Shown here: one piece after another, positions 8,675 to 16,796 of the stretch | How the letters are laid out: every line of letters begins with the position of its first letter | How positions within the stretch are numbered: the first letter of the stretch is position 1 | Source: Sphingomonas sp. Leaf21 | GTDB taxonomy: Bacteria; Pseudomonadota; Alphaproteobacteria; Sphingomonadales; Sphingomonadaceae | Assembly: GCF_916858675.1 (NCBI RefSeq) | Contig: NZ_CAKASM010000023.1 | Location: 1-60,781 of the forward strand | Reading direction: 5' to 3' | Length of the DNA: 60,781 bases | Notes under the pieces: model-generated | Told to the model about the DNA's origin: nothing | Databases searched by the model: none | What the model saw: only the letters and a program-made list of their open reading frames with translations | Made by a program: the position numbers and the translations under genes

Positions 8675-9561
8675 TCCTGAACGAAACGTTCGCGCTTTTC
8701 GATGGCGTCGTGATCCCCAAGCTGGGGCTCGGCTCCTGGCGGATAGATGACGCCGCAGTGTCACATGTCGTTCGCGATGCCGCAGCGATCGGCTACCGCC
8801 ACTTCGACACGGCCCAAGCCTATGAGAACGAGCGCGGTGTCGGCGAAGGGCTGCGTGCCAGCGGCATTCCGCGCGACAATCTGTTCGTCACCACCAAACT
8901 CGTGGCAGAGTCCAAGCGGTACGCCGATGCGAAGAACCGCATCGATGGTTCGCTTCAGGCGCTCGGATTCGATCATATCGACCTGATGCTGATCCACAGT
9001 CCGCAGCCGTGGACCGAGTTCCGCGAGGGCGGCGATTTCGACGCCGGCAACCTTGAGGCGTGGCGCGCGCTGGAAGAGGCGCAGCAGGCCGGAAAAATCC
9101 GTGCGATCGGCGTGTCCAACTTCGAACGCGCCGACCTCGACAACATCCTGCGGCATGGCTCGGTGAAGCCCGCGGTCAACCAGGTGCTTGCGCATGTCGG
9201 CAATACGCCGTTCGATCTCATCGACTATTGCCGTGAGCAGGACGTGCTGATCGAGGCATATTCGCCGGTCGCACATGGTGCGGCGCTACAGCATCCCGTG
9301 CTTGTCGAGCTGGCGGCAAGGTACGGCGTCGGCGTAGCGCAACTCTGCATCCGCTACTGTCTGCAACTCGGACTGCTCCCACTGCCCAAATCGACCAACG
9401 CCGATCACATGCGCAGCAATGCGGCCGTCGATTTCGAGATCGGCGAGGACGACATGGCGATGCTCACAGGCTTGTCGGACGCCATCGACTACGGCGAGGC
9501 GAGCGCCTTTCCCGTGTTCGGCAAGTCGCGCCAGACCGCCGGATCGAACGCGGCCGCCTGA
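8671..9561 (+). CDS. Aldo-keto reductase (2,5-diketogluconate reductase-like)
   Basis: This is a cytoplasmic NADPH-dependent carbonyl reductase with a TIM barrel. The catalytic tetrad is visible: Asp and Tyr in [17 protein letters not shown], Lys in FVTTKL, and His in [10 protein letters not shown]. The cofactor region [15 protein letters not shown] is near the C terminus. The start is the ATG after GGAGGAAAGAACG; it overlaps the tautomerase stop codon. With the tautomerase and SDR it probably detoxifies or interconverts carbonyl compounds. The true substrate is unknown. Confidence 0.9.
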   Translation: MILNETFALFDGVVIPKLGLGSWRIDDAAVSHVVRDAAAIGYRHFDTAQAYENERGVGEGLRASGIPRDNLFVTTKLVAESKRYADAKNRIDGSLQALGFDHIDLMLIHSPQPWTEFREGGDFDAGNLEAWRALEEAQQAGKIRAIGVSNFERADLDNILRHGSVKPAVNQVLAHVGNTPFDLIDYCREQDVLIEAYSPVAHGAALQHPVLVELAARYGVGVAQLCIRYCLQLGLLPLPKSTNADHMRSNAAVDFEIGEDDMAMLTGLSDAIDYGEASAFPVFGKSRQTAGSNAAA

Positions 9562-9600
9562 TCGGCCGACTCTTCCCCATACAACCGGAGAGGTTCTCTC

Positions 9601-10356
9601 ATGTCTGATCATCATCGTTTCGCCGGCAAGGTCGCCTTCATTACCGGTGCCGCCAGTGGCATCGGCCGTGCCACGGCCATCGCCTTTGCGGCCGAGGGCG
9701 CGCGCATCGCCATCCTGGACCGCACCGAGGACGCTCTGGCCGAAACGGCCGAGGCTGTGAGGAAGGCGGGGGCTGAAACCCTGGTCATCGCCTGCGACGT
9801 GTCCCAGCCCGATCAGGTCGAGGCGGCGGTCGGCCGGGTGGTCGAGATCTTCGGACAGCTCGACATCGCCTTCAATAATGCCGGCGTCGAGAACAAGGCT
9901 GCGCCTGTCCACGAGATCGAACTGGCCGAATGGGACCGCATCCTCGACATCAACCTGCGCGGCACCTTCATCTGCATGAAGCACGAGCTGGCGCAAATGG
10001 TGCGTCAGGGCAGAGGTGTGATCGTCAACACGTCCTCAGGTGCCGGCGTCCGCGGGGTGGCGGGTGGTGCCTCCTACACTGCATCCAAGCACGCGATCAT
10101 CGGCCTGACCAAGGCCGCGGCGCTCGATTATGCCAAACAGAACATCCGCGTGAACGCGGTGCTGCCGGGCAATATTGAAACGCCGATGATGGATCGTTTT
10201 ACGGATGGCGACATCCAGAAAGCGATTGATCTTGAGCCGGTCGGGCGCTTGGGCAAGCCGGAGGAAATTGCGGAAGCCGTTCTCTGGATGAGCGCTGATC
10301 TGGGCGCGTTCGTCACCGGCGCCGCAGTGTCCGTTGATGGGGGTTGGTCTCTCTGA
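9601..10356 (+). CDS. Short-chain dehydrogenase/reductase
   Basis: A 251-residue classical SDR. TGAASGIG (residues 15-22) binds NAD(P), FNNAG is the structural motif, and the catalytic Ser and YTASK motif appear in NTSSGAG and GGASYTASKHAIIGL. The family oxidises or reduces alcohols and carbonyls. An AGAGG ribosome site precedes the ATG. It ends the four-gene operon, and palindromic site C lies 46 bases after its stop. Confidence 0.92.
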   Translation: MSDHHRFAGKVAFITGAASGIGRATAIAFAAEGARIAILDRTEDALAETAEAVRKAGAETLVIACDVSQPDQVEAAVGRVVEIFGQLDIAFNNAGVENKAAPVHEIELAEWDRILDINLRGTFICMKHELAQMVRQGRGVIVNTSSGAGVRGVAGGASYTASKHAIIGLTKAAALDYAKQNIRVNAVLPGNIETPMMDRFTDGDIQKAIDLEPVGRLGKPEEIAEAVLWMSADLGAFVTGAAVSVDGGWSL

Positions 10357-10401
10357 CCCGCACCATCCGATCGACGGTGGCTGATCTAAAAGATAGTGCC
10401 G

Positions 10402-10427
10402 GTGTCAAAACCGGACGGTTTTAACGC
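10402..10427. repeat. Palindromic recombination-like site C
   Basis: GTGTCAAAACCG, GA, CGGTTTTAACGC: the left arm is identical to that of site A, and the right arm has two changes. It closes the redox block on the side of Int2, about 230 bases beyond the Int2 stop. No T-run follows on either strand. Confidence 0.55.
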
Positions 10428-10620
10428 TCCAGACCCGACCACGGTTTGCCAGTGGTTTGCGCGTGCCAAAACCCCGGTTCAGAATGTCCGCTCTTAAGAT
10501 CGGCAACTTACCTCGGCTACGTCTTCCTTTGGGTCGCTAGCCGACCGGCAGGCGATGCGCCGGAAGCCGCTATACAACTGAGCCGCAAGGAACGGCGGAT
10601 TTGTCCCAAAGCATGGTGAA

Positions 10621-10649
10621 ATGGCTCCTCGCCTACGGCGAGGAGCCAT
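10621..10649 (-). terminator. Hairpin after the Int2 gene
   Basis: ATGGCTCCTCGCC (10621-10633) and GGCGAGGAGCCAT (10637-10649) form a perfect 13 bp stem with a three-base loop, immediately downstream of Int2. The equivalent hairpin exists after Int1. It is probably a transcription terminator or stabilising structure of the integrase message. Confidence 0.65.
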
Positions 10650-10653
10650 CGGG

Positions 10654-11286
10654 TCAGATCTCAGTGTTCTCGGCAAGGGCAAGCGCGTCTTCCACGTCGA
10701 TGCCGAGATAGCGCACTGTGTTCTCGATCTTGCTATGACCGAGAAGGATTTGAACGGCACGAAGGTTGCCGGTCGCTCGATATATGATCGAAGCCTTCGT
10801 TCGGCGAAGCGAGTGCGTTCCATACTCGTTTCGCATCAGGCCGACACCGGTCACCCATTCATCGACAAGCCGTGCATACTGGCGGGTGCTGAGATGCCCG
10901 TTATGATCAATTCTGCTGGGAAAGACATAGTCGTCCACTGCGCCGCCCCGCCGTTCAAGCCACGCCAGCAGGCTGGTCCGGGCGTCTGGAAGCAATTCGA
11001 ACTGAACCGGCCGACCGGTTTTCTGTTGCATCACGATCGCACGCGTTCGGATCTGCCCGCCGCTGACAAGGTCGCGGATCCTCATCTGCACCAGATCGCA
11101 GCCCCGGAGTTTGCTATCGATCGCCAGGTCGAATAGCGCCCGATCTCGCAAGCGGCGGCGCTGATTGAGGTAAAATCGGATTTCCCAGATTTGCTTCGGT
11201 TTCAGTGCGCGCTTCGCGCCGACGGTTCGTCCGGCATTCCAGACTGGGCGCTTTGTCGCGGTGGGTTCGGTTTCAGGCATCTCCAT
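10654..11286 (-). CDS. Short tyrosine recombinase (Int2)
   Basis: This is a close paralogue of Int1, also 210 residues, with about a dozen amino-acid differences by eye. All catalytic residues are kept (LRGCDL, MQQKTGRPV, HSLRRTK, LGHSK, TVRYLGI). At the DNA level the two copies differ more, largely at third codon positions, so both have been maintained by selection for protein function and are not a recent duplication. GGAG precedes the ATG as in Int1. The two genes have the same orientation and bracket the 9 kb with ars and redox genes. Confidence 0.85.
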   Translation of the reverse strand: MEMPETEPTATKRPVWNAGRTVGAKRALKPKQIWEIRFYLNQRRRLRDRALFDLAIDSKLRGCDLVQMRIRDLVSGGQIRTRAIVMQQKTGRPVQFELLPDARTSLLAWLERRGGAVDDYVFPSRIDHNGHLSTRQYARLVDEWVTGVGLMRNEYGTHSLRRTKASIIYRATGNLRAVQILLGHSKIENTVRYLGIDVEDALALAENTEI

Positions 11287-11503
11287 GATCATTCTCCGAT
11301 GGCCAGAGTGGCCGTCCGAAGAACGCTTTGGCGCCTGATAATCAGGAATGCCCCGAGGCACCTGCCGACCAGAATACGTCGTTTGCGGATCAGGCTCTGA
11401 ACGGCCGATTATGCCGGGAGCTGCCGATGGACCTCGCGGAAACGGAATGTCCGCAGGCTAATCTCAGACATCTGGCTCGGCTTTCTCGCGAGTTGGACCC
11501 ACC

Positions 11504-11528
11504 CGCGAAACCGGTGCGGTTCGAAGCG
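11504..11528. repeat. Possible degenerate palindromic site upstream of Int2
   Basis: CCGCGAAACCG, GTG, CGGTTCGAAGCG shares the AACCG/CGGTT centre with sites A-E but has a three-base middle and altered outer arms. It lies about 220-240 bases upstream of the Int2 start, the same relative position as site A to Int1. The remaining 11287-11589 interval shows no gene. Confidence 0.3.
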
Positions 11529-11589
11529 TGTGGCCGGGGAGAGCAATCGTGTGCCGACTAAACTGTGCGGTCTCGCCACGGCGGGGCTC

Positions 11590-12372
11590 TTAGGGGCCAT
11601 CCGGGGCAACAACGGACCAGGATTGCTGGCGGTTCGGAACGGCCGGTGCTGGACAGGAATTGGAGCCGCTTCGTTTTACCGCGTTCTGATTTGTAAATCG
11701 CCTACGATGCGTGCCGACAACCGAGCCGATAAGCCGCGCAGGTGGTGACACTGCACCGGCGATAGAACAACTCACCTCATTATTGATCGTCTGTGTTGCC
11801 GCCCCGCCTTTCGACAGGTTTTCAGGCGGTTTCGGAGTGTATGTGCGCCAAAGATAGGCCATAAGGATTAGCATAAGAACGATACATATTACCACCGTGT
11901 ATTTAGACGCCACGTAGGTGCGCTCCCCACGTTTCACCCTCTTCCACTCATCCTTTAGCAGCTCCTTGGATGCCTCAACGTATTCCTCTTCTGCAGCCTT
12001 AATGTTGGTTGGTGTCAGGTTCGCGTTAATTGCTGCCAAACTCTCGAAGGCTTCCATGCTTTTAAGAAGCGCCTTCGCGGGCTTCTCGGTCGGATTGATC
12101 CGCAGTATGATTCCGTGGCTCGCCTCGTTAAGGGCCTTGTAGCTATCTATTATCGCTGTCGTGTTTGGAGCACCGGGTTGGGCTCGCGCACGAATGGCGT
12201 CAGCAATGGCGTTAATCTGAACGAGATAAGCGATCATGCACTTTCGCAGATCATCGATCCACGCCTGCCTGAACTCGGAAATCTTCTGCTCTTTGCCGAT
12301 TATGAGGCCAAGTATCGACACAAAGCCCGCGATAATCGCGGCTCCTACCGCCCCGATACTGATATCGTTCAT
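11590..12372 (-). CDS. Membrane protein of unknown function, two TM segments
   Basis: A protein of about 260 residues starting MNDISIGAVGAAIIAGFVSILGL. This N-terminal helix is followed by KEQKISEFRQAWIDDLRKC, a long soluble helical region, a lysine-rich stretch (KDEWKRVKRGERTYV) and a second membrane helix (VVICIVLMLILMAYLW). The C-terminal tail from about residue 195 is low in recognisable features. The gene is less GC-rich than its neighbours and is divergent from another unknown gene 100 bases away. Similar one- or two-TM proteins occur in defence islands, but I cannot assign a function. Confidence 0.6.
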   Translation of the reverse strand: MNDISIGAVGAAIIAGFVSILGLIIGKEQKISEFRQAWIDDLRKCMIAYLVQINAIADAIRARAQPGAPNTTAIIDSYKALNEASHGIILRINPTEKPAKALLKSMEAFESLAAINANLTPTNIKAAEEEYVEASKELLKDEWKRVKRGERTYVASKYTVVICIVLMLILMAYLWRTYTPKPPENLSKGGAATQTINNEVSCSIAGAVSPPARLIGSVVGTHRRRFTNQNAVKRSGSNSCPAPAVPNRQQSWSVVAPDGP

Positions 12373-12472
12373 TGATCCCGTTCTGTTCCCTATTGCGTAA
12401 GCCGCATAGAGAATGCGAGGTCTGCCGCTACAAGGCAAGAAGGCCAGCGGCCTTTCAGAGCGGGGGCGCAAA

Positions 12473-13450
12473 GTGGCCGAACGAATAACCTTCCATTTCG
12501 AAGGCGCGCAAGCGGACGATCACCGCATGAACTTTTATGAAGCAGCGCGTTTTCAGTATGGTGCAGCGCGGCTTTTAGTGAAACTCGCACAATTTCGGGC
12601 GACCGGAAAGTTCGTCGCCAACATCAGCGATAAAAGCAACCATAACGTCGAGTTGGTAGCCCAAAGTGGCGGATCGTTCAACTACAACGTCGAAGAAACC
12701 AAGCCTGCCGCAGACGCATTTCTGAATATCGCACTCTCTGACTTAGTTGCCTATGTTGCCGAACGAGTCATCGAGAAGCTTGATGAAACTACGATGGCGA
12801 AAGTTGTATTGCCTGCTTTGGACTATGACGAGGATGAAGCCGAGGATGATGGTTTAGAGGTGACGGAGATCGATGACATGGCGGAGGCTGTGTTAGCAGG
12901 CGACAAACTGACGGCTTCCCTTTCGCCTGAAACATCGAAGATTATCAAGCGTCGTGTCGCTGAGGTTTATCGCGAGCGACGATTAGCCGCCGCTGCCAAA
13001 GCCATTGGGAAGATTACCGAGGACCAGAGTCAAAAGCTGTTGGCGATGGCTGCGCCCCTGATCGTTGAAATGGGAACCGCACTGCGAAAGAGCGCGAACA
13101 CGCTCGAAATCACGACGCAGAAAAGAGGGCCTGTTAGATCTGTTCTCTTCCTCGACAGAAAAATGGCTCGGGAGATCGAAACGGCGGCGGTGGATCGTGT
13201 TATCACTCCGATCCTTGGCGATATCACACAATTCAATAAAGAGAATGGATGGGGTAAGCTGCGTATCGAGAACGGCGCAAAGATGATCAGTTTTAGCATA
13301 CCATCGGACGTTCTTCCTACGATCCGGCAGACCCTTATTGACAACATGAAAAAGGACTTGGTTTACTTTAAGACCTACTTCGTTCGAGATCGCGCGAAGA
13401 AGGTTAAGCGCCTTATTGTCGTCGGCATCCTGCCAACACCTGCTTCCTAG
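12473..13450 (+). CDS. Unknown protein, divergent partner of the membrane gene
   Basis: About 325 residues from a GTG start, reading VAERITFHFEGAQADDHRMNF; the longer open frame upstream is unlikely. An acidic stretch near the middle (DYDEDEAEDDGLEVTEIDD) separates an N-terminal mixed domain from a C-terminal domain with basic residues (DRAKKVKRLIVVGIL). Base composition is lower in GC and codon use differs from the flanks, pointing to recent transfer. No family is recognised with certainty. The divergent layout with a two-TM protein suggests a two-component system. Confidence 0.6.
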   Translation: MAERITFHFEGAQADDHRMNFYEAARFQYGAARLLVKLAQFRATGKFVANISDKSNHNVELVAQSGGSFNYNVEETKPAADAFLNIALSDLVAYVAERVIEKLDETTMAKVVLPALDYDEDEAEDDGLEVTEIDDMAEAVLAGDKLTASLSPETSKIIKRRVAEVYRERRLAAAAKAIGKITEDQSQKLLAMAAPLIVEMGTALRKSANTLEITTQKRGPVRSVLFLDRKMAREIETAAVDRVITPILGDITQFNKENGWGKLRIENGAKMISFSIPSDVLPTIRQTLIDNMKKDLVYFKTYFVRDRAKKVKRLIVVGILPTPAS

Positions 13451-13556
13451 ACGCGCTACTAGGCTCAGCACGCGGTTCTTTGGCTTACGCCGCCAGACTG
13501 CCATGTGCAGGGCCTGCAAAACCACATCGGTTGTCTGACGGCTTTGCAACGATCAT

Positions 13557-13642
13557 CCCACCACGCGGCGGCAGTACAGATTTAGTACGACCGCCAGATA
13601 GGCGAAGCATTCCATCGTGCGGATATAAGTGATGTCCGTCAC
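13557..13642 (-). pseudogene. Fragment of an IS3-family transposase
   Basis: Translated on the minus strand this short stretch reads VTDITYIRTMECFAYLAVV, followed by a NLYCRRVV-type segment, the first-Asp region of IS3-family OrfB. Nothing of the rest of the element remains nearby. The surrounding 13451-14023 shows no other gene that I can support. Confidence 0.65.
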
Positions 13643-14023
13643 GCAGGCGGCAGCAAAAGCGACGGCGCTGGGGGAAAGCTCACATTGACCTGACGTTCGT
13701 CAAAGATAGCATAAGGTACTCAAGGCGACAGCCCAGACCACACACTACCAAGATGGCGCGTTTTGGCGAATCGTCTGCCGCAGCGTGCAGTCGGGTCGCG
13801 CGCCTCCCCCGCCATCAGGTGAATGGTATTGGTGGCGCGACAATGCCAAATGTCGGCTCATGACAAAACATGCCGTTCAGCATGATACTCGGGAACGGCA
13901 GCAAAGTCCCACAACACGCCATTTGGGATGACAACGTATCTTTACAATCCAAGCGTTTCGGGGCGGCGGATCCAAGTCGCTTTCGAACCCAAGTTGGAAC
14001 GCTGCGATGGGTCGCGAAAGCGC

Positions 14024-14236
14024 TCATCCGGCGGGGTGGTCATCGACATGGTAGAACTTCGGATTGCGCAGCCAATCGTCAATGGCCGAGGCGCGCCAGC
14101 CGACGCAGCGGGTGCTGAGTTGGATGTTCTTCGGAAAGGTGCCGTTGGCCATCTTGCGGTAGAGCGTGGATCGGCAAAGCCCGGTCTGGTCGAGGACGGC
14201 CCTCAGGCGCAGGATGCGGTCGGGGTTGGTGGACAT
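14024..14236 (-). CDS. AlpA-family excisionase-like regulator
   Basis: A 70-residue MerR-type winged helix-turn-helix protein: LDQTGLCRSTLYRKMANGTFPK followed by CVGWRASAIDDWL is the AlpA signature. Members act as excisionases or activators of integrase and prophage genes on mobile elements. GAGG lies 8 bases before the ATG. It is divergent from the ArdC operon across a GC-rich spacer of nearly 480 bases. Confidence 0.85.
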   Translation of the reverse strand: MSTNPDRILRLRAVLDQTGLCRSTLYRKMANGTFPKNIQLSTRCVGWRASAIDDWLRNPKFYHVDDHPAG

Positions 14237-14713
14237 GGCATCACCTCGCGGTTCTTGGGAAGGGAGCCGCCAAAGTCCTGCTTTTTCATCATCGGCGGTA
14301 GTGCCTGAGCGAGGCCCCGATTGGTCTGTCGAGGGACATCGAGACAGCAGAGTGCTGCCGTCTCCTGCGATGGCGCAGGACCGGGCTCTACGCCGCTGGC
14401 GCGGCGCCGAGCCGTGCCGTCTCGGCCCATGCGGGTTGCGATCCCTGACGGGTGACGGTGCGGCCTCCGCAGCGTCAGCAGGCAGCGCGGGGTGCCCCCA
14501 CGCTGGTGTACGCGCCGGGCGCGTCTGGCGAGGGTGGGCGTCACGGCCCTGTAGTCCCGCCGCGGCGTGCTGCAACCTGCTGCGCCGGTCCTCCACGTAC
14601 GTTTCGGCCCCTTGGGTGCAGCCCGCCTCGTATCGGCGGGACTGTCGGTCCGCTCCTGCCGCCCACCCTCGCCATTCCGGCCGGGCTGCGGTGGTTTTCA
14701 AGGAGTGAGGATC
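14237..14713. other. GC-rich gene-free leader upstream of ardC
   Basis: This stretch lies between the divergent AlpA and ArdC genes. Several open frames cross it, but none has a convincing start or family resemblance. Short GC-rich palindromes are present (for example CGCGCCGGGCGCG). It probably holds the promoters of both genes and perhaps a long structured 5' leader for ardC. Confidence 0.4.
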
Positions 14714-15616
14714 ATGTCCAGGACCATCGACCAACGTCAGAGCCTTTATGCCGAGGTGACGGCCCGCGTGATTGCCGAGCTGGAGGAAGGACGGCTGCCC
14801 TGGGTGCAGCCCTGGGACAGCGCAGCCTGCGCCTGTACCATGCCGGCAAACGGGGTGACTGGCCGGCGCTATTCCGGGATCAACGTCCTGATCCTGTGGG
14901 CCAGGGTCATCGAGGGCGGCTACCGTTCGCAGCGCTGGCTGACTTACCGCCAAGCTCAAGCGGCAGGTGGCAATGTCCGCAAGGGCGAGCGCGGCACCAC
15001 TGTCTGCTATGCCGACCGCTTCACGCCGAAGAACAGGGACGATGGGGGCTGTGACGACGAGCGGGACGCACGCACGGTTGCCTTCCTCAAGCGCTTCACC
15101 GTCTTCAACATCGACCAATGCGAAGGCCTGCCCGAAGCGTTGACTCGAACGTCGGAGGTCCGGCCCGAGATCGAGATCCTGCCCGAGGTCGCAGCCCTTA
15201 TCGAGGCGAGCGGCGCGGACGTGCGGATCGGCGGAGACCGGGCCTATTACCATCCGGCCGCCGACTATGTCGCGGTGCCGCCGGTTGCGGCGTTCCATGC
15301 GCCGATCAACTGGTATCGCACCGCGCTCCACGAGCTTGGCCATTGGACGGGTCACCAGACGCGTCTGGACCGCGACCAGATGGGCGCATTCGGGAGTGCC
15401 AGTTATGCCCGCGAAGAGCTGGTTGCCGAGATGGCGAGCGCCTTTGCGTGTGCGTCGCTGGCGATCCAACCGACGGTGCGACATGCCGACTATATCGGCT
15501 CATGGCTCGAGGTGCTGCGCCACGACGACAAGGCAATCTTCCGCGCCGCAAGCGCCGCCAGCAAGGCGGCGGACTATCTGCTCCGCTTCGCAGTGGATGA
15601 GGGGCGGCCGTCATGA
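14714..15616 (+). CDS. ardC: ArdC-like antirestriction protein
   Basis: This 300-residue protein has the two-domain ArdC layout. An N-terminal ssDNA-binding region (residues about 5-130, with LPWVQPWDS and GRRYSGINVLILW) is followed by a zincin-like metallopeptidase domain with the HELGHWTGH motif and a downstream YAREELVAEMASAF helix supplying the third ligand. ArdC proteins protect entering plasmid DNA against host restriction during conjugation. AAGGAGTGAGG precedes the ATG. It overlaps the next small gene by four bases and lies in the mobilisation region, which fits the role. Confidence 0.9.
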   Translation: MSRTIDQRQSLYAEVTARVIAELEEGRLPWVQPWDSAACACTMPANGVTGRRYSGINVLILWARVIEGGYRSQRWLTYRQAQAAGGNVRKGERGTTVCYADRFTPKNRDDGGCDDERDARTVAFLKRFTVFNIDQCEGLPEALTRTSEVRPEIEILPEVAALIEASGADVRIGGDRAYYHPAADYVAVPPVAAFHAPINWYRTALHELGHWTGHQTRLDRDQMGAFGSASYAREELVAEMASAFACASLAIQPTVRHADYIGSWLEVLRHDDKAIFRAASAASKAADYLLRFAVDEGRPS

Positions 15617-15822
15617 TGCGGGGTCGGCGATTGCAGGCGCGCTTACGCGCCTGGAGCGCGCTGCCGGACCGTGACCGTGCGATCTTCGCCAGCGTGCGGA
15701 TCGACGGGCTGGATTATGACGAAGCGGCGTGCCGCCATGGCTGCACCGCGCGGGACGTCGAGCACGTGATCGCAAGCGTCCTCATCGCCCTCATGGAAGC
15801 GGAGGAAGACGCTTCGCCATGA
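15613..15822 (+). CDS. Small sigma-region-4-like helix-turn-helix protein
   Basis: A 69-residue protein read with ATG overlapping the ardC stop. The sequence ALPDRDRAIFASVRIDGLDYDEAACRHGC resembles sigma factor region 4 (a DxRERxIF helix followed by a helix-turn-helix). It is too short to be a full sigma factor. Such proteins are common in sphingomonad mobile DNA next to antirestriction genes, and their role is unknown. Confidence 0.65.
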   Translation: MMRGRRLQARLRAWSALPDRDRAIFASVRIDGLDYDEAACRHGCTARDVEHVIASVLIALMEAEEDASP

Positions 15823-15890
15823 GGCGACCGCCGGCATTAACCCGGTACAAAGGATGTACGCATACGTAACGGTTCGCTAGGAATAGCATC

Positions 15891-16790
15891 ATGCGCGACG
15901 ACGTTGCTCATCTCCCGGACAAGAAGCGCCGCGATCTCGACCGGATCGTGGAAGTGCTGTTTGCCGAGTTCGAACAGGCAACGTCGCTGTCGACGCAGAA
16001 ATGGCGACGGCAGGGCCGCATCCTCAAGGTCATCCTCTACGGCTCCTATGCGCGCGGTGATTGGGTCGATGATCCGATCGGCGGCTACCAGTCGGACTAT
16101 GACATCCTCGTTGTCGTCAGCGACGAGCGGCTGACCGAGCTGGGTGAGTTCTGGGCCAAAGCCGACGACCAGTTCGTCCGCGAAGTGACGATCTCCAAGC
16201 GCATTTCGGTGCCGGTCAGTTTCATCGTCCACAGCCTTGCCGACGTGAACAACCAGCTGACGCAGGGTCGGCCATTCTTCATCGACGCCATCGAGCAGGG
16301 CATCGCTCTGTATGAGGTTGAGGACTACCCCTTCGTCACGCCCCAACCGCTGGAGCCAAAAGCGGCGCAGGCCGAGGCTCGGAAGCACTTCGAACAGTGG
16401 TTTCCAAACGCGGCGATGCGCCTGGACCTGGCTCGAACCGCGATCGAACGCGGGTATTTGAAGCAAGCGGCATTCGACCTGCACCAGACAACGGAACATC
16501 TGTACCACTGCCTGCTGCTGACCCTGACGCTGTACAGTCCGAAGTCGCACAAGCTGAATTTTCTGCGCAGCCAGGCCGAGCCACTCGTGCATGAGCTCAT
16601 TGCCGTATGGCCGCGTGACACCAAGTTCGCGCAGCGCTGTTTCGAGTTGCTCCGTCAGGCCTATGTCAACGCGCGCTACTCGCCGCATTACAAGGTGACG
16701 CCGGCCGAGCTCGAATGGCTGGCCGAACGGGTCGAACTGCTCCAGCAGATCGTCAAAGAGACTTGCGAAAAACGGCTCGCGCAAGCCTGA
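15891..16790 (+). CDS. MNT-HEPN fusion protein
   Basis: A 299-residue fusion of a minimal nucleotidyltransferase and a HEPN domain. The first half has LYGSYARGDW and SDYDILVVV (the GSx10DxD catalytic pattern) at about residues 49-78. The second half is all-helical with FDLHQTTEHLYH and ends in NARYSPHYKV, a HEPN-like Arg/His site. When separate, MNT and HEPN form toxin-antitoxin pairs in which the transferase AMPylates the HEPN RNase. In a single chain the two functions may control each other. It sits alone between ardC and traD. Confidence 0.85.
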   Translation: MRDDVAHLPDKKRRDLDRIVEVLFAEFEQATSLSTQKWRRQGRILKVILYGSYARGDWVDDPIGGYQSDYDILVVVSDERLTELGEFWAKADDQFVREVTISKRISVPVSFIVHSLADVNNQLTQGRPFFIDAIEQGIALYEVEDYPFVTPQPLEPKAAQAEARKHFEQWFPNAAMRLDLARTAIERGYLKQAAFDLHQTTEHLYHCLLLTLTLYSPKSHKLNFLRSQAEPLVHELIAVWPRDTKFAQRCFELLRQAYVNARYSPHYKVTPAELEWLAERVELLQQIVKETCEKRLAQA

Positions 16791-16796
16791 CGTTCG

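Noticed and set aside
1757..10427. Class 1-type integron with attC sites
   Set aside because: The integrases are too short for IntI and lack the IntI-specific patch by eye. The sites do not contain GTTRRRY/RYYYAAC core sequences.
14166..14708. Plus-strand frame between AlpA and ArdC
   Set aside because: It crosses the AlpA gene on the opposite strand, ends in a GC-rich leader and has no domain. The strong ribosome site belongs to ArdC at 14714.
15837..16784. 315-residue minus-strand open frame
   Set aside because: It is opposite the MNT-HEPN gene, which has clear catalytic motifs. The minus frame has no recognisable domain.
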